The notes beneath the pieces are model-generated. The model was not told where the DNA came from and made no database searches. It was given only the letters and a program-made list of their open reading frames with translations. 64,000 nt of DNA, taken from assembly GCF_042242105.1 (NCBI RefSeq), contig NC_092030.1:8377501-8441500 (forward strand), given 5' to 3'. Positions 24,481 to 35,115 of this stretch are shown here, in pieces. The position numbers and the translations under genes are program-made. Source of the stretch: Pempheris klunzingeri. Lineage: Eukaryota; Chordata; Actinopteri; Acropomatiformes; Pempheridae. How positions within the stretch are numbered: position 1 is the stretch's first letter; each line of letters begins with the position of its first letter.

Positions 24481-24810
24481 AAAAAGGGGAATTAAGATAG
24501 AGTTAGAGAAATAGAAGTTGAAGCTACAGAAGTAAAGAAGATAGAGATAAAGAAGCAAGGATTAAGAAGATAGAGATAAAGAAGTAAAGAAGTTAAAAGT
24601 TGAAGTTAAAGAAGTAAAGGAGAAATAAGAGTTGAAGAAGTTAAAGAGTTAAAGAGAAAAGAGTTAAAGAGAAAAGAGAAGTAAAAGTTGAAGTAAAAGT
24701 GTAGAATAGCAGAACTAGTAACGATAAAGTAGGCTAAATAACCATGCAAGATTAATGAAGACAGGGCCCACATCTTCTTAACGGTAAGACATGTGTAAAT
24801 TAGATACTGA
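24481..24810 (+). other. Purine-rich retroelement leader, left part
   Basis: About 230 nt of almost pure A/G runs with scattered T (agaagtaaag-type words), between the primer-binding site and the nested LINE. The same composition resumes at 29483-29740 on the far side of the LINE, showing that the LINE split one leader. Confidence 0.7.
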
Positions 24811-24818
24811 AGTGAAAG

Positions 24819-25679
24819 TTGGCCTCTCAGTCTCCTGCTGTCTCCTGCTCAGTGTGCCATATGTTCAGTTACTCCTCGGCCTCCTTTAGCGAAACCGGTA
24901 CCTGTAATAAATGTAGTTTATTTGCTGTACTGGAGGCGAGGCTTAGTGAGTTGGAGACACGGTTCCGCACCATGGAGCATAAGTCAGCTGTAGCTAGCCA
25001 GCCCCCAGTAGCCGGTGCGGGCCGACCTAGCTTAGCTCCTACTCCCCCGGCGGTTCCCGCGCAGCCGGGAAACCAGGGCGGCTGGGTGACTGTCCGGAGG
25101 AAACATAGTCCCAAGGAGAAGCCCACGGTGCACCACCACCTTCAGGTGTCCAACCGATTTTCCCCACTTAGCGACACACCCGCTGAGAAACAGACTCTGG
25201 TCATTGGAAGCTCCATAGTCAGGAACGTGAAGCTAGCGGCACCAGCGAACATAGTTAAGTGCATCCCGGGGGCCAGAGCGGGCGACATAGAATCAAATTT
25301 AAAACTGCTGGCGAAGGCTAAACGTAGATTTGGTAAAATTGTAATTCACGTCGGCGTTAATGACACCCGATTACGCCAATCGGAGGTCACTAAAATTAAT
25401 GTGGAGTCGGTGTGCAACTTTGCCAAAACAATGTCGGACTCCGTAGTTTTCTCTGGTCCCCTGCCCAACCTGACCAGTGATGACATGTACAGCTGCATGT
25501 CATCATTTAACCACTGGCTGTCGAGGTGGTGCCCAGCTAACAATGTGGGCTTCATAGACAATTGGCAGTCTTTCTGGGGAAAACCTGGTCTCATTAGAAG
25601 AGACGGCATCCATCCCACTTTGGACGGAGCTGCGCTCTTATCTAGAAATATGGCGAAGTTTATTAGTCCTAAAACCTGA
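24819..25679 (+). CDS. LINE ORF1 protein with SGNH/GDSL-type esterase domain
   Basis: ORF1 of L2/CR1-type LINEs encodes an RNA-binding/esterase-like protein that accompanies the retrotransposon RNA. The open frame starts at a TTG; the first ATG in frame is at 24861, so the protein is about 272 aa from there. The N-terminal part has a Cys cluster (CSVCHMF and GTCNKC) that could form a zinc-binding knuckle, then a Leu/Glu stretch likely to be a short coiled coil (about residues 30-50), then a Pro-rich linker. From about residue 125 the SGNH blocks follow: [10 protein letters not shown] (nucleophile Ser), HVGVNDTR (the N/D block) and RRDGIHPT (the Asp-His pair). All three blocks look intact, which suggests recent activity. 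It ends 96 nt before the mapped start of the ORF2 frame. Confidence 0.9.
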   Translation: MASQSPAVSCSVCHMFSYSSASFSETGTCNKCSLFAVLEARLSELETRFRTMEHKSAVASQPPVAGAGRPSLAPTPPAVPAQPGNQGGWVTVRRKHSPKEKPTVHHHLQVSNRFSPLSDTPAEKQTLVIGSSIVRNVKLAAPANIVKCIPGARAGDIESNLKLLAKAKRRFGKIVIHVGVNDTRLRQSEVTKINVESVCNFAKTMSDSVVFSGPLPNLTSDDMYSCMSSFNHWLSRWCPANNVGFIDNWQSFWGKPGLIRRDGIHPTLDGAALLSRNMAKFISPKT

Positions 25680-25775
25680 CAATCCAGAGTCGAGACCAGG
25701 AGGCAGAGCTGCAGTCTTACACACTTCTCTGCTCCTCCATTAGAACAGTCACCCACCCAACATCCTATAGAGACT

Positions 25776-28700
25776 GTGTCTGTCCCTCGACCATTCAGAC
25801 CATTTAGATCTATTAAGTCCAACAGGAGAGGAGTTCAGCATAAACATTTAATCAGAGTTAATACCACTGGCACTATGAAACAGGACAGGAGAGTGAAATG
25901 TGGACTTTTAAACATCAGATCTCTGCCATCCAAAGCTGTTTTAGTAAATGATCTGATATCTGACCATCATATTGATTTATTGTGTCTTACAGAAACCTGG
26001 CTACGTCCTGAGGAGTATGTTAGCCTTAATGAGGCCACTCCTCCCAGTCATACTAATACTCATATTCCCAGAGATTCTGGACGTGGAGGTGGAGTTGCAG
26101 CAATCTTTAACTCTAGTTTAATAGTCCAACCTAGACCCAAACTTAATTATAACTCCTTTGAAAGTCTTACTCTTAGTTTTTCACACCCAACCTGGAAAAC
26201 TCTAAAACCAGTGTTGGTTGTCACAGTGTACCGCCCTCCTGGTCCGTACTCTGAATTCTTAACTGAGTTTTCAGAGTTTTTATCAGACTTAGTCCTTAGT
26301 GTGGACAAAGTGATTATAGTAGGTGACTTTAATATTCATGTGGATAATGATAATGATAGTCTTAGCACTGCCTTTGTCTCACTACTGGACTCAATTGGCT
26401 TCTCCCAGAGTGTAAATGAACCAACTCACTGTTTTAACCACACTCTTGACCTTGTTTTTGCTTATGGTGTTGAAACTGAACAGTTAACAGTCTTTCCACA
26501 TAACTCTATTTTATCAGACCATTACCTGATAACATTTGATTTCTTGCTACAGGACTATGCTCTATATGACAGAGAGGTCCACACTAGATCCTTATCTGAT
26601 AGTGCTGTTGCCAAATTTAAGGAGGTGATTCCTTCAGTATTTCAGCCTGTGTGTCCCTGTGCTGTGGATGACCCCCATGCTAATCTTAGCCCCTCCCAAA
26701 TTGATTATCTGGTCGATAGTGCTGCAGGTTCACTGCGAATGACACTAGACTCTATTGCCCCTCTAAAAAAGAAGAGAATTAAAGAAAAGAGACAAGCTCC
26801 CTGGTATAACTCCCAGACACGTGAGCTTAAGCAACACTCACGAAGGCTAGAAAGGACATGGCGGGCCACCAAAGTGGAAGAATCCCGTTTAATCTGGCAA
26901 GATAGTCTTAAAACCTATAGAAAGGCCCTCTGTAATGCCAGAGCCGCCTACTACTCCTCATTAATAGAAGAAAATAAAAGCAACCCTAGATTCCTTTTTA
27001 GCACAATAGCCAGGCTGACAAGGAGCCAGAACTCTATTGATCCTTGTGTTCCTTTAGAGCTCAGCAGTAACGACTTCATGAGCTTCTTTAATGATAAAAT
27101 CCTAACTATTAGGGACAAAATTCAGCACCTCCTGCCCTTAACAGGGTCTGGTCCAACCTCAAACCTAGGAACCATAGAAACAGCTGTTAGACCTGATGTG
27201 TACTTGGACTGTTTTTCTCCAATTGATCTTGCTGAATTGACCTCAATAATCTCCTCATCTAGATCGTCAACATGTCTCCTAGACCCCATTCCTACTGGAC
27301 TCCTTAAAGAGGTCCTGCCCCTAATTAACACGTCCTTACTGGATATGACAAGTCAGTCTTTACTAACAGGCTATGTACCGCAGTCCTTTAAAGTAGCAGT
27401 AATTAAACCTCTCCTGAAAAAGCCTACTCTTGATTCAGGTGTATTAGCCAACTATAGACCTATATCCAACCTTCCCTTTCTCTCCAAGATCCTGGAGAAA
27501 GTTGTAGCTAATCAGCTGTGTAATTTTCTAAACTCTAATAGTCTATTTGAGGATTTTCAGTCAGGTTTTAGAGCGAACCACAGCACAGAGACAGCACTGG
27601 TGAAGGTTACAAACGACCTCCTTATGGCATCAGACAGAGGACTTCTCTCTGTCCTGGTCTTGTTAGACCTGAGTGCTGCTTTCGACACCATCGACCATCA
27701 CATCCTGTTACAGAGACTGGAACAGTTCATTGGTATAAAAGGAACTGCATTAAGCTGGTTTAAGTCCTATTTATTAGATCGATTTCAGTTTGTACATATT
27801 AATAACGAATCCTCTGTCCACACTAAGGTTAGACATGGAGTTCCACAAGGCTCAGTGCTTGGACCAATACTCTTTATCTTATATATGCTTCCTCTTGGTA
27901 ATATTATCAGGAAGCACTCCATTCATTTCCACTGTTATGCAGATGATACACAATTATATTTATCAATAAAGCCAGATGAACACAATCAGTTGGTTAAACT
28001 TCAAATCTGCCTTAAGGACATAAAGTCCTGGATGAGCAGCAACTTTCTGCTGCTAAATTCAGATAAAACTGAAGTTATTTTGCTCGGCCCCAGACACCTC
28101 AGAGACAGCTTTCCCACTACCTTAACTGCTCTGGACGGCATTAATCTGGCCTCCAGCTCCACTGTGAGGAATCTGGGAGTCTTATTTGATCAGGATTTGT
28201 CCTTTAACTCCCACATTAAACAGATTTCTAGAACTGCCTTTTTCCATCTACGTAATATTGCCAAAATCAGGCCCATCATATCCACTGATGATGCAGAAAA
28301 ATTGGTCCATGCATTTGTCACTTCTAGGTTGGACTATTGTAACTCCTTACTATCAGGCTGCCCCAATAAGTCGTTAAAGACTCTCCAGTTGGTCCAGAAC
28401 GCTGCTGCTCGTGTTCTGACGAGAACTAAAAGAAGAGACCACATTTCTCCTGTACTGGCTTCTCTTCATTGGCTTCCAGTAAAATCTAGAATAGAGTTTA
28501 AAATCCTTCTCCTCACCTACAAGGCTCTTAAGGGTCAGGCCCCATCATATCTTAAAGATCTTATAGTACCGTACTACCCCACTAGAGCACTGCGCTCCCA
28601 GAATGCAGGTCTACTGGTGGTTCCTAAAGTCTCCAAAAGTAGTTCAGGAGCCAGAGCTTTCAGCTATCAGGCTCCTCTCCTGTGGAACCTCCTTCCAGTT

Positions 28701-28778
28701 TGGGTTCGGGGGGCAGACACCCTCTCTACATTTAAGAGTAGACTAAAAACCTTCCTTTTTGACAAAGCATATATTTAA
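25776..28778 (+). CDS. LINE ORF2: AP-like endonuclease and reverse transcriptase
   Basis: Enzyme that nicks target DNA and copies LINE RNA at the nick. The open frame of 1000 codons starts with GTG; the first ATG is at 25875, giving about 967 aa. Endonuclease blocks in order: [27 protein letters not shown] and SDHYL (through about residue 250). Reverse transcriptase blocks: KPLLKKPTL...[40 protein letters not shown], and the catalytic YADD near residue 721 (nt 27936). The frame has no stop or shift. It ends with a C-terminal block seen in L2-type LINEs ([12 protein letters not shown], near nt 28470-28505). The length and domain order match L2/CR1-clade fish LINEs. This is a potentially competent copy. 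Confidence 0.95.
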   Translation: MSVPRPFRPFRSIKSNRRGVQHKHLIRVNTTGTMKQDRRVKCGLLNIRSLPSKAVLVNDLISDHHIDLLCLTETWLRPEEYVSLNEATPPSHTNTHIPRDSGRGGGVAAIFNSSLIVQPRPKLNYNSFESLTLSFSHPTWKTLKPVLVVTVYRPPGPYSEFLTEFSEFLSDLVLSVDKVIIVGDFNIHVDNDNDSLSTAFVSLLDSIGFSQSVNEPTHCFNHTLDLVFAYGVETEQLTVFPHNSILSDHYLITFDFLLQDYALYDREVHTRSLSDSAVAKFKEVIPSVFQPVCPCAVDDPHANLSPSQIDYLVDSAAGSLRMTLDSIAPLKKKRIKEKRQAPWYNSQTRELKQHSRRLERTWRATKVEESRLIWQDSLKTYRKALCNARAAYYSSLIEENKSNPRFLFSTIARLTRSQNSIDPCVPLELSSNDFMSFFNDKILTIRDKIQHLLPLTGSGPTSNLGTIETAVRPDVYLDCFSPIDLAELTSIISSSRSSTCLLDPIPTGLLKEVLPLINTSLLDMTSQSLLTGYVPQSFKVAVIKPLLKKPTLDSGVLANYRPISNLPFLSKILEKVVANQLCNFLNSNSLFEDFQSGFRANHSTETALVKVTNDLLMASDRGLLSVLVLLDLSAAFDTIDHHILLQRLEQFIGIKGTALSWFKSYLLDRFQFVHINNESSVHTKVRHGVPQGSVLGPILFILYMLPLGNIIRKHSIHFHCYADDTQLYLSIKPDEHNQLVKLQICLKDIKSWMSSNFLLLNSDKTEVILLGPRHLRDSFPTTLTALDGINLASSSTVRNLGVLFDQDLSFNSHIKQISRTAFFHLRNIAKIRPIISTDDAEKLVHAFVTSRLDYCNSLLSGCPNKSLKTLQLVQNAAARVLTRTKRRDHISPVLASLHWLPVKSRIEFKILLLTYKALKGQAPSYLKDLIVPYYPTRALRSQNAGLLVVPKVSKSSSGARAFSYQAPLLWNLLPVWVRGADTLSTFKSRLKTFLFDKAYI

Positions 28779-28967
28779 GGGCTGGCTCAGGCCTTAGACC
28801 AGCCCCTAGTTATGCTGCTATAGGTTCAGACTGCCGGGGGACTCCTATGGTGCACTGAGCTCCTCTACTCTCTCTCCTCCTCTTCCTCTCCATCGTTATG
28901 TCTCATGTCAGTCAAATGTCTGCCTCTAACTTGCTATCTTCCCCGGAGCGTTTCTGTGCTTTCTCAT

Positions 28968-29160
28968 CTCTCAGGTTCCTGTGGATCCTGTGGATCCTGG
29001 TCCTGGCCCTGCTGATGTGGTTCTCTGGTTCCTGTGGGTCCTGGTCCCGGTCCCGCTGATGTGGTTCTCTGGTTCCTGTGGATCCTGGTCCTGGTTCTGC
29101 TGATGTGGTTCCCTGGTTCCTATGGATCCTGGTCCTGGCCCCGCTGATGTGGTTCTCCAC
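28968..29160 (+). repeat. Minisatellite in LINE 3' UTR
   Basis: About four imperfect units of roughly 45-48 bp, each containing ggttcctgtggatcctggtc and ctgatgtggttctc. Located between ORF2 and the LINE tail. Confidence 0.85.
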
Positions 29161-29482
29161 CAGCCAATGGATGTGCGTCTGTCCAAGGCTACAGCCTGTC
29201 CGTCCTTGGGAGCTGGATCTCTCCTTCACTGTGGTGCTCCCGGAGGTTTCTCTTTTCCCACTGGGTTTTTTGAGTTTTTCCTTCCCGAAGAAGGAGGGTC
29301 ATAAAGGGCAGGTGATGCCTCGGACTGATCCATCGGACTGATCCACTGGCCTCATCGACTGCTGGACTCTTTATTAGATTGTTTGTTCGCTTACACTTGT
29401 TTATTTCAGTGAACTTTGTAAAGCACTATGAGACACTCTGTTGTGATATTGGGCTATACAAATAAAATTGAATTGAATTGAA

Positions 29483-31176
29483 ATTTGAGAGATAGTCGAA
29501 TTGGTATAAGGAAAAGAGGAAATAAATAGCTCTGGGCCCAGAGGAATTGGCAAAATATAAAGAGAGATAAGAAGAGGTAAAAAGGGAAGACAAGAGAAAT
29601 AAAGAGAAGAGAGAAATAAAGGAAAAGAGATGAAATAAAGAGATGAAATAAAGAGAAGATATAGGCCTAACAGAAGAGACAGAAAATAAAGTTGAGAAAA
29701 GTGAAAAGGGGTGAAAAGAGCCCAGAAGAGAATAGTGTACACTGAGCATGTGAAGTCATTTGTTAAGGTGACAAATTGTTTTGAAGAAGTTTGGCCAAAG
29801 TAAGACATTTTTAGGGAAATAGAGGACAATTAGTTGATTTAGAAGTTTTGGAACAAGCGCTTTTGATGTTTTGTGGGGATTGATGTTTGTCAGTTAAGGA
29901 GTTTTTGTCTGTTGGATATCCTGTGAGTGCGTGTGTGTGTGTGAGGTTGATGAGTGATACTGCAGTTGTGTGTAGAAGGCGGTGTGTAAAAGTTACCAAT
30001 GTGTTTGGCTGTAATGGATTGTTAGTAAATAGATATAGATATGGTGTGATTAACTATAGGAAAGGTTAAGAAGATATAAGGAGGAGATATTTTAGTTTCA
30101 TTAATGGTAAAAAAGTATGAGCCCTCTCATAAAGGGACATTTTATATAATTGATAAATGAGTATGAGTCCCATAAAAGGATATTTGTAAATTCTATGAGC
30201 CTCACAAGAGGACGTTTGTAAAACACGTGAGCCTTATGAATAAGAGGACTTAGTACATACAAGAGAAGACATGAGCCTCATAAGAGGACGTTTTTACATC
30301 TGATAAAGCATATGAGCCTTTACTGAGTCTGTGGAGGAGTGGAGAGACCAGTGAGGACATTTTAGGTACACAAGCATGGAGAGACATGAGTTTAAGAAGT
30401 AAAATAAAGGAAAGGAATAACTTCTGAAAGGTGTTTAGTTGTCAGAGGACAAAGTTTGTATTTTGGTTGTTTGGAGGTTTGCTCAAATTTTTCTCATTAA
30501 ACTGGGTCTGTCTGGTCCTCAAGCAAGTTTGAGCTAGATGTTCACTCTCTGATGGTCAGAGTAGACTGGAAGTTGTGGTTAAGTTTAAGAGGCGGAGCAA
30601 AGGAAGTTGCTTAATTTTTGAAGGCCATTTAGTTTGCTGCTTTTAGAAGGAGGAGTGGCAAGAGAGCCCTTCCCCTTTGTTTGTTCTTTTCTCTCTGTGG
30701 AAGATAGAGAGATGAAGAAATAGGAGAAGAGACTTAAGGCCATATCACATTAAAGAGTGATTACATATTTCAGAGTAGAATAAGTATACACTCTCTAAAG
30801 TGTTATGTTAATGATACATTAATAGAATGGTGTCCAAAGTAGTTGCTGTCCAAACAGAAACTTTCATGAGAAGATATGTTACATTAGCATACAATAACCT
30901 AAACGTTGACAGATAATGTGTGTACAACAGGGGAGAACACTCCTGACGGTGATTCACAGATATCAAGGGTTGCAGATGATACTGAATTGATCTGGTGCAT
31001 TTTATCCAGGAACTCTTTTAAAGTAATTGCAAGTATCCACCTGCATATTTTGATCAGATTGCTGGCATTTGGGTTGAGTGTGCTCAAATAGCTGAGAGTT
31101 GTTGATGTGGGTTTCATTGTCTGAGCATGATCTAATTTGATTTAAGAAGAGTTAGGTAAAAATAGTTTAATCAACT
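29483..31176 (+). other. ERV leader, right part
   Basis: Resumes the purine-rich leader after the LINE (29483-29740), then AT-rich sequence to the gag ATG. From 30115 to 30320 it holds six imperfect copies of a motif like tatgagcctcataagaggac at irregular spacing of 32-46 bp. No open frame of note in the sense strand. Confidence 0.7.
30115..30320 (+). repeat. Irregular tandem motif array in ERV leader
   Basis: Copies start near 30116, 30162, 30194, 30227, 30270 and 30311. Each has TGAG(C/T)C, a short AT-rich loop and (a)GAGGAC, often followed by TTT, and several can fold into a small stem. The function is unknown; packaging or translation control of the element RNA is a guess. Confidence 0.6.
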
Positions 31177-32949
31177 ATGGATGGTAAAAGTTCTAAAGTA
31201 ATAACCCCAATTGAAGTAGTGCAGAAGAATAATCCACTCATTAAAGGTATCACCAAGATGTCAGAGAAATGGAGTAAGCGTTGGCCTGATATTGATCAAC
31301 CTTGGCCAGTGGAAGGGACTCTTAACCCGGATGTCATTAAAACAATGCAAGTTCTTGTATCTACATACAAGGCAGGGCAAAAGAAAGGTAGGAAGGGACA
31401 GAAACGCAAGGAGAAGAGAAAGAGAGAGCTTGGCATTCTGCAATTGTTTTACAATGAGGGACAGAAATGGTTGCAAGCTATAAAGGAAAGAAGGGAAAGA
31501 GGTATAGAAGAAATAGAGAAGAATACAAGGGAAACAGAAAAGTTAGTGGCAAAGGTTAATGCACCCTTCTCACATACAGCCCCAGTAAAGAGGCCTCCAC
31601 CTTATGAGGAGAAGGTGAAGTTTGCTAATGTTTATCCTCAGCTTCCAGTAATTAGCCAGGAGGGTAATTATTACATTGAAGATGAGGATGAGCAAGTGAT
31701 AGAGATGGGAAGAGCTAAGACAACAATAAAAACGTACCCAAGCTCTAAAAGCAAACAAAAGAAGGCATATTTAGAAGGTTTGAGTGGAGTGAGATTCAGA
31801 AGGATGGAAATGGGAGAAGAAAGTAGGGAAGATTCGGATGGAGCTGTTGGTGGATACGTCCCAGCAATTAAGCGGTTGTTGGTTACAGCAGAAAGAAGAG
31901 GTTGTAGATCACAGAGGAGGATGACCGCAGGAAGGAATGACACTGATGAGAGCGATAAAGGAGATAGTAATGAGGACCTGGATATCGAGGGCACTTCGTA
32001 TTTCTTTCCAGCAGCATCTAGTACTGGGAGAGATTATGAAAGACAGCAGGCTCTAAGAGAGGTTAAGGTTACTATGGATAGATGTCTTTTGGACCTGGAA
32101 GAATCTACCTGTATGGAAAGTCAAAGAGCCCTGGAGAATCAATTACAGGAGCTGCAGACAATAGAGAAAAAATTAAGGAAGAAAAAGTCTCCAAAATCAG
32201 GTGTTTTGGGGTATGTATTACGTCCAAGAAAGGGACAGGAATCCGATAAGATGTGTCCAGTGATTGTTCAAGGTCAGAATCTGGAGTATAGGCCTTGGAA
32301 GAATACAGATATGTCAGACATTCTTGAAAAATTGCCCATTCTTCAAGATGGAGCACATCCTTGGATTTCGAAGTTGGAGGAAGTTTTGATAGGAACGCAG
32401 CCTGCTATGGGAGACATCAAGAGACTTTTGGCTAATCTTCTTGGAGTCTCAGCTATGGAAGAGATCTTGCAGAGGGCAGGACTTAATCGTTATGTGAGGA
32501 CTGCTGTGAACGATCCAGAGTTGTTTGCTGCAAGCAGAGGCCGAGTGTGGAGAACACTGAAAGATACATTTCCAACAAATGTACACCCTGATAATATTCT
32601 TATTGAGCCACTGGGGCCACAGGAGAACCCGAGGGCCTATGTGTCCAGAGCTCATCAGGTGTGGAGGAATATTACAGGACGAGACCCAGATGCAAACCAA
32701 ATGGAGCAGTCAATTTTGCGAGTGAAGTTGCAACAAGGGTTGCCTCTGCCAGTGAGGAGTAAGCTTGCTGAAGTGGTTGGTCTTGGGAGTATGACGAAAG
32801 GCATTTATACAGATCATATAGCACATCAAGTTGAGCTGTGCAGGAAAAAGGAAGATGATCAGAAAAAACAGGACCAGGAAACTCTTAGGAAGCTTAGTCA
32901 ACTGCAACTGGAGGATAACAAAAACAAGGAGCAGTCTCAACTAGATTAA
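31177..32949 (+). CDS. ERV Gag polyprotein, open but lacking a zinc-knuckle nucleocapsid
   Basis: Structural polyprotein of a retrovirus-like element. Open for 590 codons from an ATG. Residues 1-130 are basic and Glu-rich, suitable for a matrix region. PPPY at residues 140-143 is a late domain that recruits NEDD4-type ligases. About 365-560 resembles a capsid domain, with a major-homology-like stretch near residues 480-510. The C-terminal 40 residues are charged and Gln/Lys-rich, with no Cys-His knuckle. There is no separate N-terminal myristoylation glycine (it begins MDGK). The stop is followed directly by decayed RNase H sequence, so protease and most of the polymerase were lost by deletion close to the gag end. 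Whether the gag stop is original or made by the deletion is unclear. Confidence 0.85.
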   Translation: MDGKSSKVITPIEVVQKNNPLIKGITKMSEKWSKRWPDIDQPWPVEGTLNPDVIKTMQVLVSTYKAGQKKGRKGQKRKEKRKRELGILQLFYNEGQKWLQAIKERRERGIEEIEKNTRETEKLVAKVNAPFSHTAPVKRPPPYEEKVKFANVYPQLPVISQEGNYYIEDEDEQVIEMGRAKTTIKTYPSSKSKQKKAYLEGLSGVRFRRMEMGEESREDSDGAVGGYVPAIKRLLVTAERRGCRSQRRMTAGRNDTDESDKGDSNEDLDIEGTSYFFPAASSTGRDYERQQALREVKVTMDRCLLDLEESTCMESQRALENQLQELQTIEKKLRKKKSPKSGVLGYVLRPRKGQESDKMCPVIVQGQNLEYRPWKNTDMSDILEKLPILQDGAHPWISKLEEVLIGTQPAMGDIKRLLANLLGVSAMEEILQRAGLNRYVRTAVNDPELFAASRGRVWRTLKDTFPTNVHPDNILIEPLGPQENPRAYVSRAHQVWRNITGRDPDANQMEQSILRVKLQQGLPLPVRSKLAEVVGLGSMTKGIYTDHIAHQVELCRKKEDDQKKQDQETLRKLSQLQLEDNKNKEQSQLD

Positions 32950-33039
32950 AGATTATTAAAACTGCAGCAGGGATAGATTTAGCTTCAGTAGTGGAAGTCC
33001 AGGGAAGTAAGTTTGTGTTGAAAAAGTGGAAGGAAGGAA

Positions 33040-33560
33040 TAAGTAAGTAAGATGGAAGTATGTATGTTGGCAGAAGGAAAGAGAGTGATAGTATATACAG
33101 GAGTTGCATATGTTGTGAAAAAATTGAGCATTTCAGAAAACAGAGGGTTCTTCTATGTAGTATTATGCTCAGATAATGAAATTGTTGCATGCAATGATGG
33201 AACTGAAGGAAACAGCCAGAACTCACAAAAAGGACATGTCAAAGGTCACACAGGGCAATAAAGTGGCTGATGAAGCTGCAAAAGCAGTTACAGGAGCAGA
33301 TGGACTGGATGAGGTGCTATTCAAGATTCTACTGGTCTGTGGTGAAAGCATGAAGGCTGATGGTAGCATCAACAGATCTGCTAAGTTTGATGATCCAGGA
33401 AGCAAATGAGCTAACTCATGTTGCAAGGGGGGTAGTTAGGAGAAGGATTACAAAAGAGTATGGATTTTGGACACTGTAGTTGCTTGAGCAGATAGATGAG
33501 GTCATAAGTAGGTATTATCAGACAAGGGTAAAGAGTTTGTGAATACAATTGTAAGGATAA
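33040..33560 (+). pseudogene. Decayed pol remnant: RNase H to start of integrase
   Basis: Plus-strand fragments in shifting frames resemble the RNase H domain (GKRVIVYT around 33078-33101, then NKVADEAAKAV near 33258-33290, the usual end of that domain). A likely integrase zinc-domain piece follows (ELTHVARG near 33411-33434). One expected acidic residue is absent and several frame breaks occur. Protease and reverse transcriptase are missing entirely between gag and here. No polymerase can be made. Confidence 0.65.
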
Positions 33561-33839
33561 TTTGGATAAAATGGTGTGAATAATTTTTCAAAATTTGGAA
33601 ATTAAATAGTGTTTAGCAGTTGTGTATCATCTGCAACGAAGGTTTTTGTGATAAAATGAAGGGACTGTTGAAAAATCGTATTAAGATCTTCAGATCTGTC
33701 AACATATAGGCTTAAACTGGAAAGGGAATAAATTGGAAACATAAAATTGGAAAATGGAAACATAAATTGGAATATGGTGAAATCATGAGAATGAAGTGAC
33801 AACATATTGTTGTATTTGATGTATGTGCAAGAGATACTG

Positions 33840-34690
33840 GTTGTTGTTTTCTTTCTTCTCAGGACAATAGCTGAGAGAACACTATGAGGGTGACTGCTTG
33901 TCTGCACAAAATGGACTCAAACAATCACAAATGGATAGGGACCACGGATGGGGACCCTGAACAAGAACATTGTAATAAATTTGGATTAGCATATCATGCA
34001 GAGGATGTTTTGAAATATGGTTCTTATACAATGTACAAAATTGGATTTTGTTTTATTGTATTATGATCTGTGATGTCAATAGCTACTTTGTATGTTATTA
34101 TGAGATTAGAAATGACGTCTGAATGACCGTATATAATGTCTGGAGTTTTGTCTAACTATGGGTAATACTCAATACTCTTTGTGTAGGATGTTCTGTTAAG
34201 ATGTGAATACAGTGGGACCTCAGGTGTTTATTTTGTTTGTCCAGGGATAGTATTGGTTAGGTAGGGAAAGGTCCATTGAATGGTGCGATGGGTCGACCAG
34301 CCGGACTTTGGACACTTTTTATTTTTTATTTCTGAGTTTCCCATGTGTATTTGCTTTCGTTGGTCCCTACACCACCATCGTAAAAACCCTTCTTCTTTCA
34401 TTTTTCAATTGGCTTGGAGTACCTTATGTAGTCGCCTAGGGCAGAGGGACTGTAGAGAGAGTTTTCCTGTCTAAAGTGTGAAGGATGTTATCAGTAAGAT
34501 GGCTGCCTGACGGGTTTTTCGCTCTCACACTCCAACAAAATTACTGCATTGCTAAGGTTATGCTCTAATGAGTGCACATGGAAGGGAATGTTTAAGTGAT
34601 CAGTGAGTGACATCAGGTGACTCGTAAACAATAATTTGTGATTATGACTGTGTTACCCTTCTGTTCTTTTTCGGGACTCTAGATAAGTCC
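33840..34690 (+). pseudogene. Probable env-region remnant
   Basis: Between the pol remnant and the purine tract. It opens with a pyrimidine-rich stretch ending in cag (33850-33862) that could be an old splice acceptor, and contains a short YFVCPG-like string near 34229-34246 reminiscent of surface-protein sequences of gammaretrovirus-like elements. No long frame remains. The assignment rests mainly on position. Confidence 0.35.
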
Positions 34691-34691
34691 C

Positions 34692-34702
34692 GAAGGGGGG
34701 AA
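34692..34702 (+). other. Polypurine tract before internal LTR
   Basis: GAAGGGGGGAA directly upstream of the LTR start, the plus-strand primer site of retroelements. Repeated at 37734-37744. Confidence 0.8.
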
Positions 34703-34704
34703 TA

Positions 34705-35065
34705 CGTAGTATCTGGTGGGTGCATCAAAGGAGTGTTATTTACGATTGTGTCAGTTTGGGATCTGTGTCTGTTTATCTAAAGGAATCAGACCTGGGAAAG
34801 CATGACCTAGGCAGGAGTGACCTGACCTTTACCTCCTTATCTGGACACAGAGAAAAGCAGATGTTTATGTTACATTCCTTTGCATTTTAACAAAGACACC
34901 AGATGCTGAGCTAGGTGGTCAAGAAGAGTATATAATGTGACCACAGAGTGGGCTCAGGAGGAGACGAGGACAAAGGCAGTAGATTTGGCTAGGGGTTATG
35001 CTGTCTGTTCCTACAATTGGCTGAACGTCTTCTCAGGCTTCCATGGTGCCTGTTAGACAACTGAC
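34705..35065 (+). repeat. Internal LTR truncated before its poly(A) signal
   Basis: Matches the first 361 bp of the 457-bp LTR, including U3 and the TATA box, then breaks at ctgac just before the segment that carries AATAAA. Eight bases of filler (tatgaact) follow, then the second gag fragment begins. Confidence 0.93.
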
Positions 35066-35115
35066 TATGAACTGATTATGAAAGACAGCAGGCTCTAAGA
35101 GAGGTTAAGGTTACT

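Larger units (their letters stand above)
24811..29482 (+). mobile_element. Full-length L2-like non-LTR retrotransposon nested in the ERV leader
   Basis: Carries an SGNH-type ORF1, an endonuclease-reverse transcriptase ORF2, a 3' UTR minisatellite, and the terminal phrase gatattgggctatacaaata followed by an (ATTGA)n tail that is typical of fish L2 elements. Both frames are open throughout. The leader composition is the same on both sides. No clear target-site duplication is visible beyond a possible short gaaa. The insertion is younger than the ERV that holds it. Confidence 0.9.

Noticed and set aside
28912..29229. Minus-strand repeat protein of about 105 codons
   Set aside because: It is the antisense of the LINE 3' UTR minisatellite; the periodic residues only reflect the DNA repeat.
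29401..29829. Minus-strand frame of 142 codons, hydrophobic
   Set aside because: It is the complement of the LINE tail and the purine-rich ERV leader, so the apparent Ser/Leu/Phe-rich protein is a composition effect.
30115..30320. CRISPR-like array
   Set aside because: The repeats are imperfect and irregularly spaced, and they lie in a vertebrate retroelement leader. No CRISPR array is expected or present in this window.
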